Source: Mucilaginibacter mali (lineage in GTDB: Bacteria > Bacteroidota > Bacteroidia > Sphingobacteriales > Sphingobacteriaceae). Taken from it: DNA of 64,000 nt. The notes under the pieces are model-generated. The model did not search any database and was not told where the DNA came from. It saw only the letters and a program-made list of their open reading frames with translations. Shown here in pieces: positions 42,272 through 52,653 of the stretch. Every line of letters starts with the position of its first letter. The stretch's first letter is position 1. Both the position numbers and the translations under genes were made by a program. The stretch lies in the NCBI RefSeq assembly GCF_013283875.1, contig NZ_CP054139.1, forward strand, positions 3,782,001-3,846,000, given 5' to 3'.

Positions 42272-43462
42272 TTAATTATTTAATGCTAACCTGTTAGTAC
42301 CCTGGTTCACCGGCTGATCGTTACCGGCCAGTTTCAATTCTTTTCTTAAACCATCGCTCAGGTAAGGTTTTTGGTGGCTCAGCCAGGCCTGGTATTCAGC
42401 CTCGGTTACCACACGAACAAATTTCTTCATGTTATAGTGACCGTCGCCGCATATTTTGGCGCAATACAGCAGGTATTCAAAGTTAGGATCGCCCACTTTC
42501 TCTCTCATCTCCTGGGTAGTGAAGCGTGGTACAAATTTAAAGTAGGTTGGCAAGCCCGGCACCGCGTTCATTTGCAAACGGAAGTGCGGCATGTAAACGC
42601 TATGGATAACGTCCTGCGCAGTAATGTTCAGCCTGATCGATTTACCTTTTGGAATAACGATGGTATCGGCACGCAGGTCATCAAACGAGTTGCGGTCCTG
42701 GAAATTAACGCCTAAGTTATTCAGCGCACTAACCAGTTTGTAGTTCTTTTTACCTAACTCGCCGTCTTTACCCGGGTAGCGTACTTCCCATGCAAACTGG
42801 TGGCCGGTAATATCAATGTTGATATCGCCTTTAACATTGGTGGTATTGGTGATGGTTCTCCAGGTGAAGAAACCGAACACAACCAAAACAGTTAATACGA
42901 TAGCCGGGATAATGGTCCAAACCTTTTCAATAGTGTTATTGTGGGGCAGGAAGAATGCACGGCGTTTTTTTGAATATCTGTAAACAAACAGGAATACAAA
43001 CAGCAATACCTGGGTGATAACAAATACGATGAAGGTGAACACCGTAGTTGTCCAGAACATCGAATCGGTTTTTAAGCCGTGCTCTGATGCTGATTCCGGC
43101 AGCGACATGGCGCCCTGTACCGAGAACGACCAGTAAGCACCGTAAGAACCGCCGATCAGGAATATCAGGCACAGTACACCCATAAAATTATTCCAGTTGA
43201 ACGGTTTTTTACCGTGAAGCTGATTGGTCAAATCGTACACCTTTATAATACGGCCTACAATGGCAATGCCAACACAAACCAGTACAAAAAGCAGTACATA
43301 GTACTCCACGCCGGCCCACATTGCCGCTTTATCCTCGTCGGTAGTGGTTGAAGCTGTTGTAGCAGCGGCGGTTTGCGCCATCAGCACCTGTGTGCCGCCT
43401 AACAGTAACGCAGCGAACAGCGCAGCTATCTTTTTAGAATTTATTAAATTTCTGAATCCCAT
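42272..43462 (-). CDS. ctaC: Cytochrome c oxidase subunit II
   Basis: 396 residues. A signal-like first helix (about 10-30) and two more TM helices (about 50-70 and 90-110; another at 145-165) precede the periplasmic cupredoxin domain. The CuA site is C334-AKI-C338-GDG-H342-YN-M345, with the fourth ligand in DVIHSVYMP. Lys replaces the usual Glu between the cysteines, which also occurs in other Bacteroidota. It accepts electrons from the cytochrome subunits of complex III. It lies 44 bp after actF. Confidence 0.95.
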   Translation of the reverse strand: MGFRNLINSKKIAALFAALLLGGTQVLMAQTAAATTASTTTDEDKAAMWAGVEYYVLLFVLVCVGIAIVGRIIKVYDLTNQLHGKKPFNWNNFMGVLCLIFLIGGSYGAYWSFSVQGAMSLPESASEHGLKTDSMFWTTTVFTFIVFVITQVLLFVFLFVYRYSKKRRAFFLPHNNTIEKVWTIIPAIVLTVLVVFGFFTWRTITNTTNVKGDINIDITGHQFAWEVRYPGKDGELGKKNYKLVSALNNLGVNFQDRNSFDDLRADTIVIPKGKSIRLNITAQDVIHSVYMPHFRLQMNAVPGLPTYFKFVPRFTTQEMREKVGDPNFEYLLYCAKICGDGHYNMKKFVRVVTEAEYQAWLSHQKPYLSDGLRKELKLAGNDQPVNQGTNRLALNN

Positions 43463-43506
43463 TATTGTGTTCTTTTGGTATTCTCTTATTATTTACGATA
43501 TAACGA

Positions 43507-44778
43507 TTAAATATGGTGGTGCAAGCTTTCCTGTAAAAACGGGTGCTGCTTTGGTATAAGCGATTTAAATTTGCTCAGCGCGGTCAGCATCAGGAAGGTG
43601 AACAAACCTGCAAAACCGATAAACGTACCAGCCTCTATCCAGCTGATCTCCTGCCACCATTGCTCCTGCGGACCAACAGTACCCGGCATGATCATCATAA
43701 AGTAATCTAACCAGTGGCCTACGATCAGTATCAAACAGGTGATCTTTAACACCTTGGTCATACGCTTAGCGTCGCGCATCATCAGTACAAATAACGGACC
43801 GCAGAAGTTAAGTACAATGTTTAACCAGAACCATGGTTTAAACTGCGGCTCCCAGCGGCGGTAGAAATATACTGCCTCTTCAGGTAAGTTAGCATAGTAG
43901 ATCAGTAAGAACTGGGCGAACCATACGTAAGTCCAGAAGATAGAGAACGCGAACATGAACAAACCCATGTTGTGCAGGTGGTTTTCGGTGATCCATGGGA
44001 AATAACCTTGTTCGCGCAGTTTAATAATAACATAGGTCATTACCGCCAAACCGCTAACCCACATGGCGGCAAAGTTATACCAGCCAAACATGGTAGAGAA
44101 CCAGTGTGCCTCTAAAGACATGATCACGTCGAAAGCGAATACCGGCGTGGTGAAACCAAATATCACCAGGAATATGCACGACATTTTAAAGCTTTTCTCG
44201 TAGTTGCTCATGCCGCCCAGTTCGTCCTCGTTCTGCGAGTATTTGATCAGCAGGTTACCAAATATGGTATAGCAGCCTAAAAATGCCAGCAAACGGATCA
44301 GGAAGAAAGGTATATTCAGGAACGATGCCTTACCTGCCATAATCGGGTCGTAGTTTTCGTTACCCGGTGTAGATACCCCCTTCATAGCCCACAGTTTATA
44401 CAGGTATGGAGCGACAACGGTTTTACCATTTTCTTCGTTAACTACATTATGGGTAAGGAATAAACCCGCCAGGATGATCACGATCAGGATCAGCGAAGCT
44501 ATACCTAAGTTTTTTGCAAATGCCTGCGGTATACGCAATATCGCTGCAGACCAGCCTGCCTGCGCCGCGTATTGTACCGCGCAAAAAAATACGCCGCACA
44601 TACAAACGCAGGTAAAGTAATAGCCCATCAGCAACAAGTTGGCAAAGGTACGCTCGGCCTGGCCTATTAAAAAGCCCGCCAGTATTACCAAAACACCAAC
44701 TATAATGCCGGCCAGGCTCCAGGTTTTCGCCTTGCCTGTAAATTCGTATTGTCCGTCAAAATTATTATGAGTGCCCAT
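43507..44778 (-). CDS. actF: Alternative complex III subunit ActF (quinol-binding membrane subunit 2)
   Basis: 423 residues with about ten hydrophobic helices and no cofactor motifs, related to the NrfD/PsrC-like ActC. Typical blocks are FAFDVIMSLEAHWFSTMFGWYNFA and WFLN-like WFWLNIVLNF. It helps form the quinol site and possible proton path of the menaquinol:cytochrome c oxidoreductase. It is 14 bp after actE and directly before oxidase subunit II. Confidence 0.92.
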   Translation of the reverse strand: MGTHNNFDGQYEFTGKAKTWSLAGIIVGVLVILAGFLIGQAERTFANLLLMGYYFTCVCMCGVFFCAVQYAAQAGWSAAILRIPQAFAKNLGIASLILIVIILAGLFLTHNVVNEENGKTVVAPYLYKLWAMKGVSTPGNENYDPIMAGKASFLNIPFFLIRLLAFLGCYTIFGNLLIKYSQNEDELGGMSNYEKSFKMSCIFLVIFGFTTPVFAFDVIMSLEAHWFSTMFGWYNFAAMWVSGLAVMTYVIIKLREQGYFPWITENHLHNMGLFMFAFSIFWTYVWFAQFLLIYYANLPEEAVYFYRRWEPQFKPWFWLNIVLNFCGPLFVLMMRDAKRMTKVLKITCLILIVGHWLDYFMMIMPGTVGPQEQWWQEISWIEAGTFIGFAGLFTFLMLTALSKFKSLIPKQHPFLQESLHHHI

Positions 44779-44792
44779 TTAATTTTAATTTC

Positions 44793-45368
44793 TTATAAAG
44801 TTTGTAAATGGTGAACGTACATGATCACCTTCCAGCGTTCCTCAGGCGATAACTGCGATGCGTACGATCCCATCGCGTTGTTACCATAAGTAATGGTATG
44901 ATAAATTTTACCGTCTGTGAGATCCTTCATGGCGCCACCGCGAGATGATTGCCCTTTAGAGTATGATGGCGGTGGTGGATAACCGTGCTGAACTACCAAA
45001 CCATCGCCCTGGCCTGTTTCGCCATGGCAAGGCGAGCAAAAGTGCATAAACAATACCTTACCTTCGGCATAGTTAGCTTGTGTTTGTGGCAAAGTGCTAT
45101 GTACTTCAGCGCCGGCCAGTTCATAACCTTCTTTGGTTTTCGGATAATCAAATTTCACAAAGCCCACAGGGATAGTTCCATTTGGTGGTACCTGCGCTGT
45201 TTTACCATCTGCAAAATTCGGATTTTTCTGATCCGGGTCGTATGCAATGTGTTCGTACATATTGGGGGCGTATTCCCAACCGGTACTTCTTTTATCCTTG
45301 CACGATGTTATTAAAACCGTGGCAGCGATAGCGGCAACCGATGCACCCAATATTCTTAATTTATTCAT
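44793..45368 (-). CDS. actE: Alternative complex III subunit ActE (monohaem cytochrome c lipoprotein)
   Basis: 191 residues from ATG 45368; another in-frame ATG nine bases upstream (45377) is possible. Both overlap the actD end. Lipobox VLITSC predicts lipid anchoring. One c-type haem site, CSPCHG, is followed by ETGQGDGLVVQ, and a distal methionine is available near NNAMGSYASQL. It probably carries electrons from the complex toward the oxidase CuA centre. Confidence 0.92.
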   Translation of the reverse strand: MNKLRILGASVAAIAATVLITSCKDKRSTGWEYAPNMYEHIAYDPDQKNPNFADGKTAQVPPNGTIPVGFVKFDYPKTKEGYELAGAEVHSTLPQTQANYAEGKVLFMHFCSPCHGETGQGDGLVVQHGYPPPPSYSKGQSSRGGAMKDLTDGKIYHTITYGNNAMGSYASQLSPEERWKVIMYVHHLQTL

Positions 45369-45900
45369 AGCTAACATATTTTCTGTCGTTATGCTTAACT
45401 TCTACTGCTCCCGCTTCTTTTAATATACTGTCGATATCGGCATGCGGGGTATTGCCTTTAGCGTCAATTGCTATTACAAACCTGTCGTCTGTAGCCCTGT
45501 AGTCCATTACCCTTGGCGTACGGCCCGGGAACAAATGGGTAGCGAATAAAAACGTTGCCACCATACCAAAGGCTGTAAATAATACGGTCCACTCAAAAGT
45601 GATTGGAATAAAGTCGGGTATAGCGAATGGATTTTTACCACCAATGTTCATCGGCCAATCGTGCACCATGGTGAAGTAGATGATAGCGAATATGGTACTG
45701 CCACCCAAACAACCGAACATGAATGCCGCGTAACCCAGGCGCGATTCCTTAATGCCTAATTTAGCTTCGATACCGTGGATAGGCATCGGAGTATATACAT
45801 CATAGATAGGCACGCTGTTTTTTTGCAGTTTCTCGATCCCGTGTAACATATTATCCGGATCGTCAAAAAGGCCCAATATAAATTTAGTACTGCTCATCAT
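45361..45900 (-). CDS. actD: Alternative complex III subunit ActD (DUF3341)
   Basis: 179 residues. A soluble N-terminal part (FILGLFDDPDNMLHGIEKLQKNSVPIYDVYTPMPIHG) is followed by two membrane helices (about 58-80 and 98-120) and a soluble tail with VEVKHNDRKYV. It matches DUF3341, the ActD subunit, which has no cofactor and whose function is unclear. It lies 9 bp after actC. Confidence 0.93.
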   Translation of the reverse strand: MMSSTKFILGLFDDPDNMLHGIEKLQKNSVPIYDVYTPMPIHGIEAKLGIKESRLGYAAFMFGCLGGSTIFAIIYFTMVHDWPMNIGGKNPFAIPDFIPITFEWTVLFTAFGMVATFLFATHLFPGRTPRVMDYRATDDRFVIAIDAKGNTPHADIDSILKEAGAVEVKHNDRKYVSYE

Positions 45901-45909
45901 TAATTGTGT

Positions 45910-47376
45910 TTATTGGTAATCAGCTACGTCTACGCTATCAAATTTGGTTAACGATTCTTTGTAGAACTGAACATGGCTTGGGTCAAGGTGGCCTTCGTCT
46001 ATCAATTTCTTCTTAGCCTGCTCGCTCGATCCTTTCAGCAACAGTTTTACCTCGGCCATCGCTACTGATGGCAGCACCCTGATGAATAACAGGAACAGGG
46101 TAAAGAACACACCTATCGAACCGATGAATACGCTCACGTCTATCCAGGTTGGGTAGAACATCGCCCAGCTTGATGGGATATAATCCCTGTGCAGCGAGGT
46201 TACGATGATCACAAAACGCTCGAACCACATACCGATGTTCACTACGATAGATAATACCCATGAGAACGCGATATTGGTACGCCATTTCTTCACCCAGAAC
46301 AACTGCGGGCTAATTACGTTACAGCTCATCATGCTCCAGTATGCCCACCAGTACGGACCGGTTGCACGGTTAATGAAGGCGTATTGCTCATATTCAACAC
46401 CCGAATACCAGGCGATAAAGAACTCGGTTAAGTAAGCCACACCCACAATAGAACCGGTTAAGATGATGATCTTGTTCATCGATTCGATGTGGAACATGGT
46501 GATGTAGTTTTCCAGCGCTAATACTTTACGGGCTACCAGTAACAGGGTTTGCACCATGGCGAAACCCGAGAAGATAGCACCCGCAACGAAGTATGGCGGA
46601 AAGATGGTGGTGTGCCATCCCGGCTCAAGCGAGGTAGCAAAGTCCATTGATACGATGGTGTGTACCGAAAGTACCAGTGGTGTAGATACACCTGCCAGGA
46701 TAAGCGATACGGTTTCAAAACGCTGCCAGGTTTTTACCGAACCGGTCCAGCCGAATGAGCATATCGAATATATTTTGCGGCGGATGCCTTGTGCACGGTC
46801 GCGGATGGAAGCGATATCGGGCAATAAACCAGTGTACCAGAATACTAACGATACCGAAAAGTAAGTCGAGATCGCGAATACGTCCCAGATCAGCGGTGAG
46901 TTAAAGTTAACCCAAAGCGAGCCGTACTGGTTAGGGATCGGCAGCGAGTAGATCGCCATCCAGGGGCGGCCCATGTGCGCTACAATGTAGGTAGCGGCGC
47001 AAATTACCGCGAAGATGGTCATCGCCTCGGCCGAGCGGTTGATGGAGTTACGCCAGTTTTGACGGAACAGTAACAGTACCGCCGAGATCAGTGTACCGGC
47101 GTGACCGATACCTACCCACCACACGAAACCGGTGATATCCCAGGCCCAGCCTACTGTTTTGTTTAAGCCCCACGAGCCAATACCGAACCAAAACGTCCAG
47201 CTTACGGCAAATACCCAAAGCAAAGCGCCAAGCGATGAAACGGTGAAACCGATCCACCAGGCCTTAGTAGGCATATTTTCTACAGGGCGCAAAACATCCT
47301 CGGTAATTTGGGCATAGGTAATATCCTTGCCGGTAATTAACGGTTCCCTGATTATTGATTCATTATGAGATGCCAT
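45910..47376 (-). CDS. actC: Alternative complex III subunit ActC (NrfD/PsrC-like)
   Basis: 488 residues with ten membrane helices. NrfD-type blocks include [32 protein letters not shown] and VVGMWFERF-like [12 protein letters not shown]. It forms the main menaquinol-binding membrane subunit and passes electrons to the iron-sulphur subunit ActB. It follows actB by 27 bp. Confidence 0.95.
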   Translation of the reverse strand: MASHNESIIREPLITGKDITYAQITEDVLRPVENMPTKAWWIGFTVSSLGALLWVFAVSWTFWFGIGSWGLNKTVGWAWDITGFVWWVGIGHAGTLISAVLLLFRQNWRNSINRSAEAMTIFAVICAATYIVAHMGRPWMAIYSLPIPNQYGSLWVNFNSPLIWDVFAISTYFSVSLVFWYTGLLPDIASIRDRAQGIRRKIYSICSFGWTGSVKTWQRFETVSLILAGVSTPLVLSVHTIVSMDFATSLEPGWHTTIFPPYFVAGAIFSGFAMVQTLLLVARKVLALENYITMFHIESMNKIIILTGSIVGVAYLTEFFIAWYSGVEYEQYAFINRATGPYWWAYWSMMSCNVISPQLFWVKKWRTNIAFSWVLSIVVNIGMWFERFVIIVTSLHRDYIPSSWAMFYPTWIDVSVFIGSIGVFFTLFLLFIRVLPSVAMAEVKLLLKGSSEQAKKKLIDEGHLDPSHVQFYKESLTKFDSVDVADYQ

Positions 47377-47403
47377 ATATATTAATCTCTGTTGTAATAA
47401 AAA

Positions 47404-50400
47404 TTAAGCCTGTTGTTCGTTAATATTTCTCACTTTAACCTGGTAACCAATACCCGGCTGTACGTTCAATTCTTCCAGTACATAGTAAGTACGCTCGCTC
47501 TTCAGTGCTTTTGATACTTCCGAGTTAGGATCGTTAGCGTTACCGAATACGATAGCGTTAGCGGTACAGGTTTGCTGGCAAGCCACTTTAACGTCGCCAT
47601 CTTTCAATGGGCGTTTCTCTATCTTGGCTTTCAATTTACCGGCCTGGATACGCTGGATACACATCGAGCATTTTTCCATCACACCACGGAAACGGGTAAC
47701 CACATCAGGGTTAAGCACTAATTGCGTGTACTCGCTTTGCAGGTAGTTTTCAAAGCGCGAATCGTTCCAGTAGTTGAACCAGTTGAAGCGGCGTACTTTA
47801 AACGGACAGTTGTTAGCGCAGTAACGGGTACCGATACAACGGTTGTAAGCCATGTGGTTCAAGCCTTCGCTCGAGTGTACGGTAGCCAGTACCGGGCAAA
47901 CGGTCTCGCAAGGAGCGTGATCGCAATGCTGGCACATCATTGGCTGGTGCACAACCGATACGTTATCAAGATCGGTTAACTTAGCTATTTCCTTTTCTTT
48001 AGTTACAGCGGTATTTCCGTTATCGTTAAAGCTGTAATAACGGTCGATACGGATCCAATGCATCTCGCGACGACGGCGAACCTCGTCCTTACCTACAACG
48101 GGGATGTTATTTTCGGCATTACAAGCAACCACGCAGGCACCGCAACCGGTACAGGCGTTCAGGTCGATAGCCATAACCCAGTTGTATTGTGGTCTTTCCC
48201 AATCGTCCCAAAGGCTTTCCGAATTGTAATCCTTCTTCTTTTCACCACGGCCGCTACCTGCTGCCGGATCTTTTAAATATTCTTTAAAGGAAGCTTCGCG
48301 GATAACGCTGCGGCCTTCGTAGCTATGGTGTGTTTGTGTTTGAGCCAGCAGGTTTATTTCGCCGGTCTTTTTTATAGTAGCAACAGTGGTGGTTTGGAAT
48401 GTACCATTGCGGAAACCGTAGAAAGGATAAGCGTTAGCACCTACGCCATCGCCAACTTTACCGCTGGCAGTACGGCCGTAACCCAAAGCTACCGAAACGG
48501 TGCCCTGTGCCTGGCCAGGCTGGAATAATACCGGTACTTTAATGCTATTACCGTCAACTGTAATTTCAACTACGTCGCCTTCTTCAGCTTTTAATACTTC
48601 ACGGCCAAATTTCTCAGATACTGCGGCGAAGTTATCCCAGGTAACTTTCGATACCGGATCCGGCATTTCCTGTAACCATGGGTTGTTGGCTTTGTTACCA
48701 TTACCAACACCGTTGTTTTGATATAAGGCTAATTCTACGTCGCCATTGCCTTTTGCAGTTAAAGCAGGGCTTTGATTAACAATAGCTTGTGCAACCGCGT
48801 TCAGGTCCTTGCTGAAGGTGTAAACGCCGGCAGGTTTAGCGGCAGCTTTTACAAAACCTGTTTGCAGCAGGGCTTCCCACGATTTTTGACCGGCAGCCAT
48901 ACCCACTTTAGGGAAGATGGCGGTATCCCAGGTATTACGTACAAAAGTGTAGTAATCTTTAACAGCGGCATCGCTCCAGATCAGCAGGGTGTGCTCGGCC
49001 TGGCGGGTGCTATATACCGGGTTGATGGTTGGCTGTACAATGCTGTAATAACCTTCCATCACCTGCGCATCGCCCCACGACTCTAAGTAGTGGTGGTTTG
49101 GCGCTAATACGTTACAAAGCTGGGCAGTCTCGTCTTTCTGATCGGCAAATGAAACCTTCAGTTTCACTTTAGACAACGCTTCGGTAAAGTCTTTTGATTT
49201 ATAGTAGTTATAAGCAGGGTTGGCATCTATAAATAATACAGCGTCAACCTCTCCCCTCTTCATCTCACCGATGAAATCAGCAAATTCCTGATCGTTACCG
49301 GCGTATTTGTAGTTCGGGGTATCCAGGTCGATAGTAGTACCGTAGCTGCCTAACAACGAGTTGATGGCGTTAACCAGCACCTGCGCGGCAACATCGTTAG
49401 TACCCGCTACTACCAGGGCTTTACCTTTAGCGGCAACCAATTCCTTAGCAACAATAGTGATAGCGTTGGCCAACACATTGTTATCTATTTTTTTAGTACC
49501 TGGCAAGGTAGTGCCCGAAATGGCGTTATATAAGGCAACCAATGCTAAACCTTCTTCCGATGGTTTCAGCGGAACGCGGGTATCGGCGTTGGTACCGGTC
49601 ATGCTCATACCAGTTTCGAACTGGATATGGCGCGACATTTTCTTTTCTTCTAATGATTTTGCGTTACGGTTTGATACGTATTGCAGGGTGTGCTCTTCAC
49701 CAGCTATCCAGCTACCTAAAAAGTCGGCGCTGAAGCTTACAATTACATCGGCTTTATCAAAATTATAGTGCGGCACCACGGCTTTACCAAAGCTGTTTTG
49801 GTTAGCCTGAATAATACCGGTGTATGATACAGCATCATAATTGATGTGTTTGGTGTTTGGATAAGCAGCAACAAAGCCGTTGATAACCGCTAAGGTTGAA
49901 GGGCTGTAAACTGTTGATGATACGATGCGGATCTTTTTGCCACCGGCTTTAATGGCAGCCAATTGGTTTTTAACAAAGGCATCAACTGCATCCCAGTTGC
50001 TTTCGCCACCGTTCATTTCAGGTTTTTGCAGGCGGCCCGAGTTGTAAAGATCTAATACCGAAGCCTGGCCCTGCGCGCTAACGCCACCCTTGGTAAGGAT
50101 ATCGGCAGGGTTACCCTCAATTTTAATAGGGCGGCCCTCGCGGGTTTTAACCAGGATAGGCTGGCCCTCGAAGCTGGAAACATAGTAGTTTGCCACGCCC
50201 GGAGTAACCTCTTCCGGTTTAATAAGGTATGGGATAGACTTGTGTACAGGTACTTTTTGGCAAGCTGCCAGTGTAACCGCACCCACACCAAAACCCAGCG
50301 CCTTTAAAAAGTCGCGGCGGGGAGTTTTGGTTGATAAACCGCCTCCGCTCAGCACATCCTCGATAGGGATGGGCTCGGCGAATTCGTGTTTATTCATCTC

Positions 50401-50463
50401 AACAAATTCCGGCGTATTGTTTAGTTCTTCTAAACCTTTCCAGTATTTTTTATTGCTGTCCAT
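47404..50463 (-). CDS. actB: Alternative complex III subunit ActB (molybdopterin-like domain fused to ferredoxin domain)
   Basis: 1019 residues. The Tat-like signal PRRDFLKALGFGVGAVTLAAC follows an N-terminal extension. Residues about 90-740 resemble the catalytic chain of molybdopterin oxidoreductases but should lack the cofactor. About 765-1000 is a four-cluster ferredoxin with CTGCGACVVAC, MMCQHCDHAPCETVCP, CIGTRYCANNCP and CSMCIQR. It conducts electrons from quinol to the haem subunits. It lies 41 bp after actA. Confidence 0.95.
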   Translation of the reverse strand: MDSNKKYWKGLEELNNTPEFVEMNKHEFAEPIPIEDVLSGGGLSTKTPRRDFLKALGFGVGAVTLAACQKVPVHKSIPYLIKPEEVTPGVANYYVSSFEGQPILVKTREGRPIKIEGNPADILTKGGVSAQGQASVLDLYNSGRLQKPEMNGGESNWDAVDAFVKNQLAAIKAGGKKIRIVSSTVYSPSTLAVINGFVAAYPNTKHINYDAVSYTGIIQANQNSFGKAVVPHYNFDKADVIVSFSADFLGSWIAGEEHTLQYVSNRNAKSLEEKKMSRHIQFETGMSMTGTNADTRVPLKPSEEGLALVALYNAISGTTLPGTKKIDNNVLANAITIVAKELVAAKGKALVVAGTNDVAAQVLVNAINSLLGSYGTTIDLDTPNYKYAGNDQEFADFIGEMKRGEVDAVLFIDANPAYNYYKSKDFTEALSKVKLKVSFADQKDETAQLCNVLAPNHHYLESWGDAQVMEGYYSIVQPTINPVYSTRQAEHTLLIWSDAAVKDYYTFVRNTWDTAIFPKVGMAAGQKSWEALLQTGFVKAAAKPAGVYTFSKDLNAVAQAIVNQSPALTAKGNGDVELALYQNNGVGNGNKANNPWLQEMPDPVSKVTWDNFAAVSEKFGREVLKAEEGDVVEITVDGNSIKVPVLFQPGQAQGTVSVALGYGRTASGKVGDGVGANAYPFYGFRNGTFQTTTVATIKKTGEINLLAQTQTHHSYEGRSVIREASFKEYLKDPAAGSGRGEKKKDYNSESLWDDWERPQYNWVMAIDLNACTGCGACVVACNAENNIPVVGKDEVRRRREMHWIRIDRYYSFNDNGNTAVTKEKEIAKLTDLDNVSVVHQPMMCQHCDHAPCETVCPVLATVHSSEGLNHMAYNRCIGTRYCANNCPFKVRRFNWFNYWNDSRFENYLQSEYTQLVLNPDVVTRFRGVMEKCSMCIQRIQAGKLKAKIEKRPLKDGDVKVACQQTCTANAIVFGNANDPNSEVSKALKSERTYYVLEELNVQPGIGYQVKVRNINEQQA

Positions 50464-50504
50464 TTAAGCTATATAAACTGTAATTGCTACGTTCTATTTA
50501 ATTA

Positions 50505-51749
50505 TTAATAGTGGCACTTGCCGCACTCCAAACCGCCCATTTGCGCTTCGGTGATCTTCTCACCTTTCTTAATGCGGTCGTGAATGGCTAACATGTTTTC
50601 GTAATAAGCGTTGCCTTTAGTGCTGATCTCGGTGCGTTTGTGGCACTGAATACACCATTTCATGGTCAACGGCGAGTATTGGTAAACCTCTTTCATGGTT
50701 TCAACCGGGCCGTGGCAGGTTTGGCATTTTAACTGGCCAACCTTAACGTGCTGCGAGTGGTTGAAGTAAACCAGATCAGGCAGGTTGTGTACACGTACCC
50801 ATTGGATTGGGTGTGCTTTAGTGCTGTCGTATTTAGACGTGGTTGGATCGTAACCCAACGCGTCGTAAATTTTGTGTATCTCTGGCGATTCGGTCTTAAC
50901 CGAGTTGTGGCAGTTCATACAAACGTTAAGCGACGGGATAGAAGCGTTTTTAGATTTGTAAGCGCCCGTGTGGCAGTACTGGCAATCGATCTTCATTACA
51001 CCGGCGTGTAACTCGTGCGAGTATTTGATAGGCTGCACCGGCTGGTAACCAGTGTGTACGTTGGTGTTCCAAAGCGTTTCGAATGTCCAAACGCTGCTGA
51101 TCACCATACCGCAGAACAGTACAAAGAATACAAACTTTTTATTTTTAGCCAGTTCTTTCAACTTAGCCATGCTGTCAACTTCAGCAACTTCTTCGTGCTC
51201 AGCAATAAGGCCCTGTTTCTTTAACAGCAGGCGCTCTAAGCTACCAACGGCCCTGTTCAGCACCAGGATCACCACAAACGCGATAACCACGATACCCAAC
51301 AAACCGAAGATCATCAGATCGCTTGGAGCAGAACTCTCAGCCGGAAGGTTCGGGTTAACCGCAGGAGCTTCAGGTTTCCAGGCACGGGCGTAAGCAATAA
51401 TGTCGGCCACGTCGCCATCGCTCAGATCGGCAAAAACGGTCATGCCTTTTTGCTGAAACTCGTTGTAGATCTTTAAAGCTTTAGGGTCTTTAGCGTCTAT
51501 CAGCGCCTGGTTGTTCTGGATCCATTTGGTCAGCCACTTGTCATCAGTTTCTGATTTGATGGTTGGCGAAAGCGCCGGGCCGGTCATTACCTGATCCATT
51601 TTGTGACAAGCCGTACATTTGGCTTTAAACAAGGCCTCACCTTTTTTCGCATCTCCCTGTGCACGGGCAGCAAAGCCCATTACCGCCAATCCGGCGATCA
51701 GTAAAACCGACCTGGAAAATTGTTTAAGAATCAATGAGATACTTCTCAT
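50505..51749 (-). CDS. actA: Alternative complex III subunit ActA (hexahaem cytochrome c fusion)
   Basis: 414 residues. A signal peptide leads to a monohaem domain with CTACHK (Cys45). Membrane helices are at about 145-165 and 205-222, followed by a multihaem domain with CxxCH at 256, 277, 342, 366 and 409, so six haem sites in all. The usual ActA has five; the first domain is an added cytochrome c module of the Bacteroidota form. It starts the long operon and has a good promoter upstream. Confidence 0.94.
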   Translation of the reverse strand: MRSISLILKQFSRSVLLIAGLAVMGFAARAQGDAKKGEALFKAKCTACHKMDQVMTGPALSPTIKSETDDKWLTKWIQNNQALIDAKDPKALKIYNEFQQKGMTVFADLSDGDVADIIAYARAWKPEAPAVNPNLPAESSAPSDLMIFGLLGIVVIAFVVILVLNRAVGSLERLLLKKQGLIAEHEEVAEVDSMAKLKELAKNKKFVFFVLFCGMVISSVWTFETLWNTNVHTGYQPVQPIKYSHELHAGVMKIDCQYCHTGAYKSKNASIPSLNVCMNCHNSVKTESPEIHKIYDALGYDPTTSKYDSTKAHPIQWVRVHNLPDLVYFNHSQHVKVGQLKCQTCHGPVETMKEVYQYSPLTMKWCIQCHKRTEISTKGNAYYENMLAIHDRIKKGEKITEAQMGGLECGKCHY

Positions 51750-52255
51750 AAAGTGTATTTGTGCTTAATAATTTCTGTTTTTTTGTTTGAAAGCTGAGGC
51801 AGATGCATAGTTTACCCCCGATTTTCAGTCCACAAAAGTAAAATTTATTACAGTATCGCTGACAAATTAATGACACTAAACTATAATTTATAATTATTCT
51901 AAATAATCAACAAAAACAGCCTAAACGATATCAAAAACGCAGATTTTGACGATCAACCCCCATTCCCGGATTTTATCAACACCCAACTTCTTTTTGCAAA
52001 ATTTGTTAATATCTGTCGTAAATAAATGTTGTTATGGCATTTTCAGCAATACCGGGGGCAAAAATTCGGTAATCGTAAAAAAAGAGCAGCTAAAGTGCCA
52101 GTCCCGTAATTTTCAGGCAGATATCCGACGTTCTATTTGTTCCGTATCCTGAACAACATCTGTTATTTATCGACACATTACCGTCATCCATCGGCACCTA
52201 TATAAACAGCATACAAAAACAGGCTGATATTTAATTAAAATTAAACAGCCGCGCT
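51750..52255. other. 506-bp AT-rich intergenic region upstream of two divergent genes
   Basis: It holds the actA promoter (51833-51866) and the unlocated promoter of the orphan receiver gene. A 68-codon open frame at 51946-52152 has no coding features (poor start context, cysteine-rich odd composition) and is not called. No hairpin element of the repeat families occurs here. The length suggests complex regulation of the respiratory operon, with no motif I can name. Confidence 0.6.
51833..51866 (-). promoter_or_regulatory. Promoter of the Act-oxidase operon (TTTG, 22 bp, TACTTTTG)
   Basis: On the reverse strand TTTG (51866-51863) and TACTTTTG (51840-51833) match the Bacteroidota -33 and -7 elements with a 22-bp spacer. 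The start of transcription would lie near 51828, giving a leader of about 80 nt before actA. This is the most complete promoter match in the window. Confidence 0.65.
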
Positions 52256-52633
52256 ATGGAAGTTTTAAACAAACAAAAAAGGTTATTGGTTTTAGATAAG
52301 AACAACAGGATCCAATCTGTTGTTGACGAAATGATGTATTACGGCGATTGGGATGTCTCGATCACCTACGATCCTTATGCCGTATACGATATGGCCCAAA
52401 GCTATAAACCCGACCTGATCATCCTGGATTACCTGCTGCTGGATAACGATTGCGCCCTCATCTGCCAGGATATTAAAGACGATGCCACCCTGCACCATAC
52501 CCCCATCATTGTGGTAACCGCCTACAAAACCCGTAAAGCCCGTGCCGATTACTATAAATGCGACGCCCTTTTCATTAAGCCCCTTGATATGGAGGTGCTG
52601 GCTTCGCGCATGGACTATTTGATCGCCTCGTAA
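52256..52633 (+). CDS. Orphan single-domain response regulator
   Basis: 125 residues consisting only of a receiver domain: phospho-acceptor Asp58 in LIILDYLLLDND, the Thr in IIVVTAYKT and the Lys in FIKPLD. The acidic pair that binds magnesium is reduced to a single Asp14 (VLDKN), so phosphorylation could be weaker. It has no output domain, so it must work by protein contact. It is divergent from actA. No kinase is adjacent. Confidence 0.85.
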   Translation: MEVLNKQKRLLVLDKNNRIQSVVDEMMYYGDWDVSITYDPYAVYDMAQSYKPDLIILDYLLLDNDCALICQDIKDDATLHHTPIIVVTAYKTRKARADYYKCDALFIKPLDMEVLASRMDYLIAS

Positions 52634-52653
52634 ACTATCTGATCTATATATAC

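Noticed and set aside
51946-52152. 68-codon open frame in the long gap upstream of actA
   Set aside because: Odd amino-acid composition, no recognisable motif, no start context, and the gap has the low-GC look of a control region.
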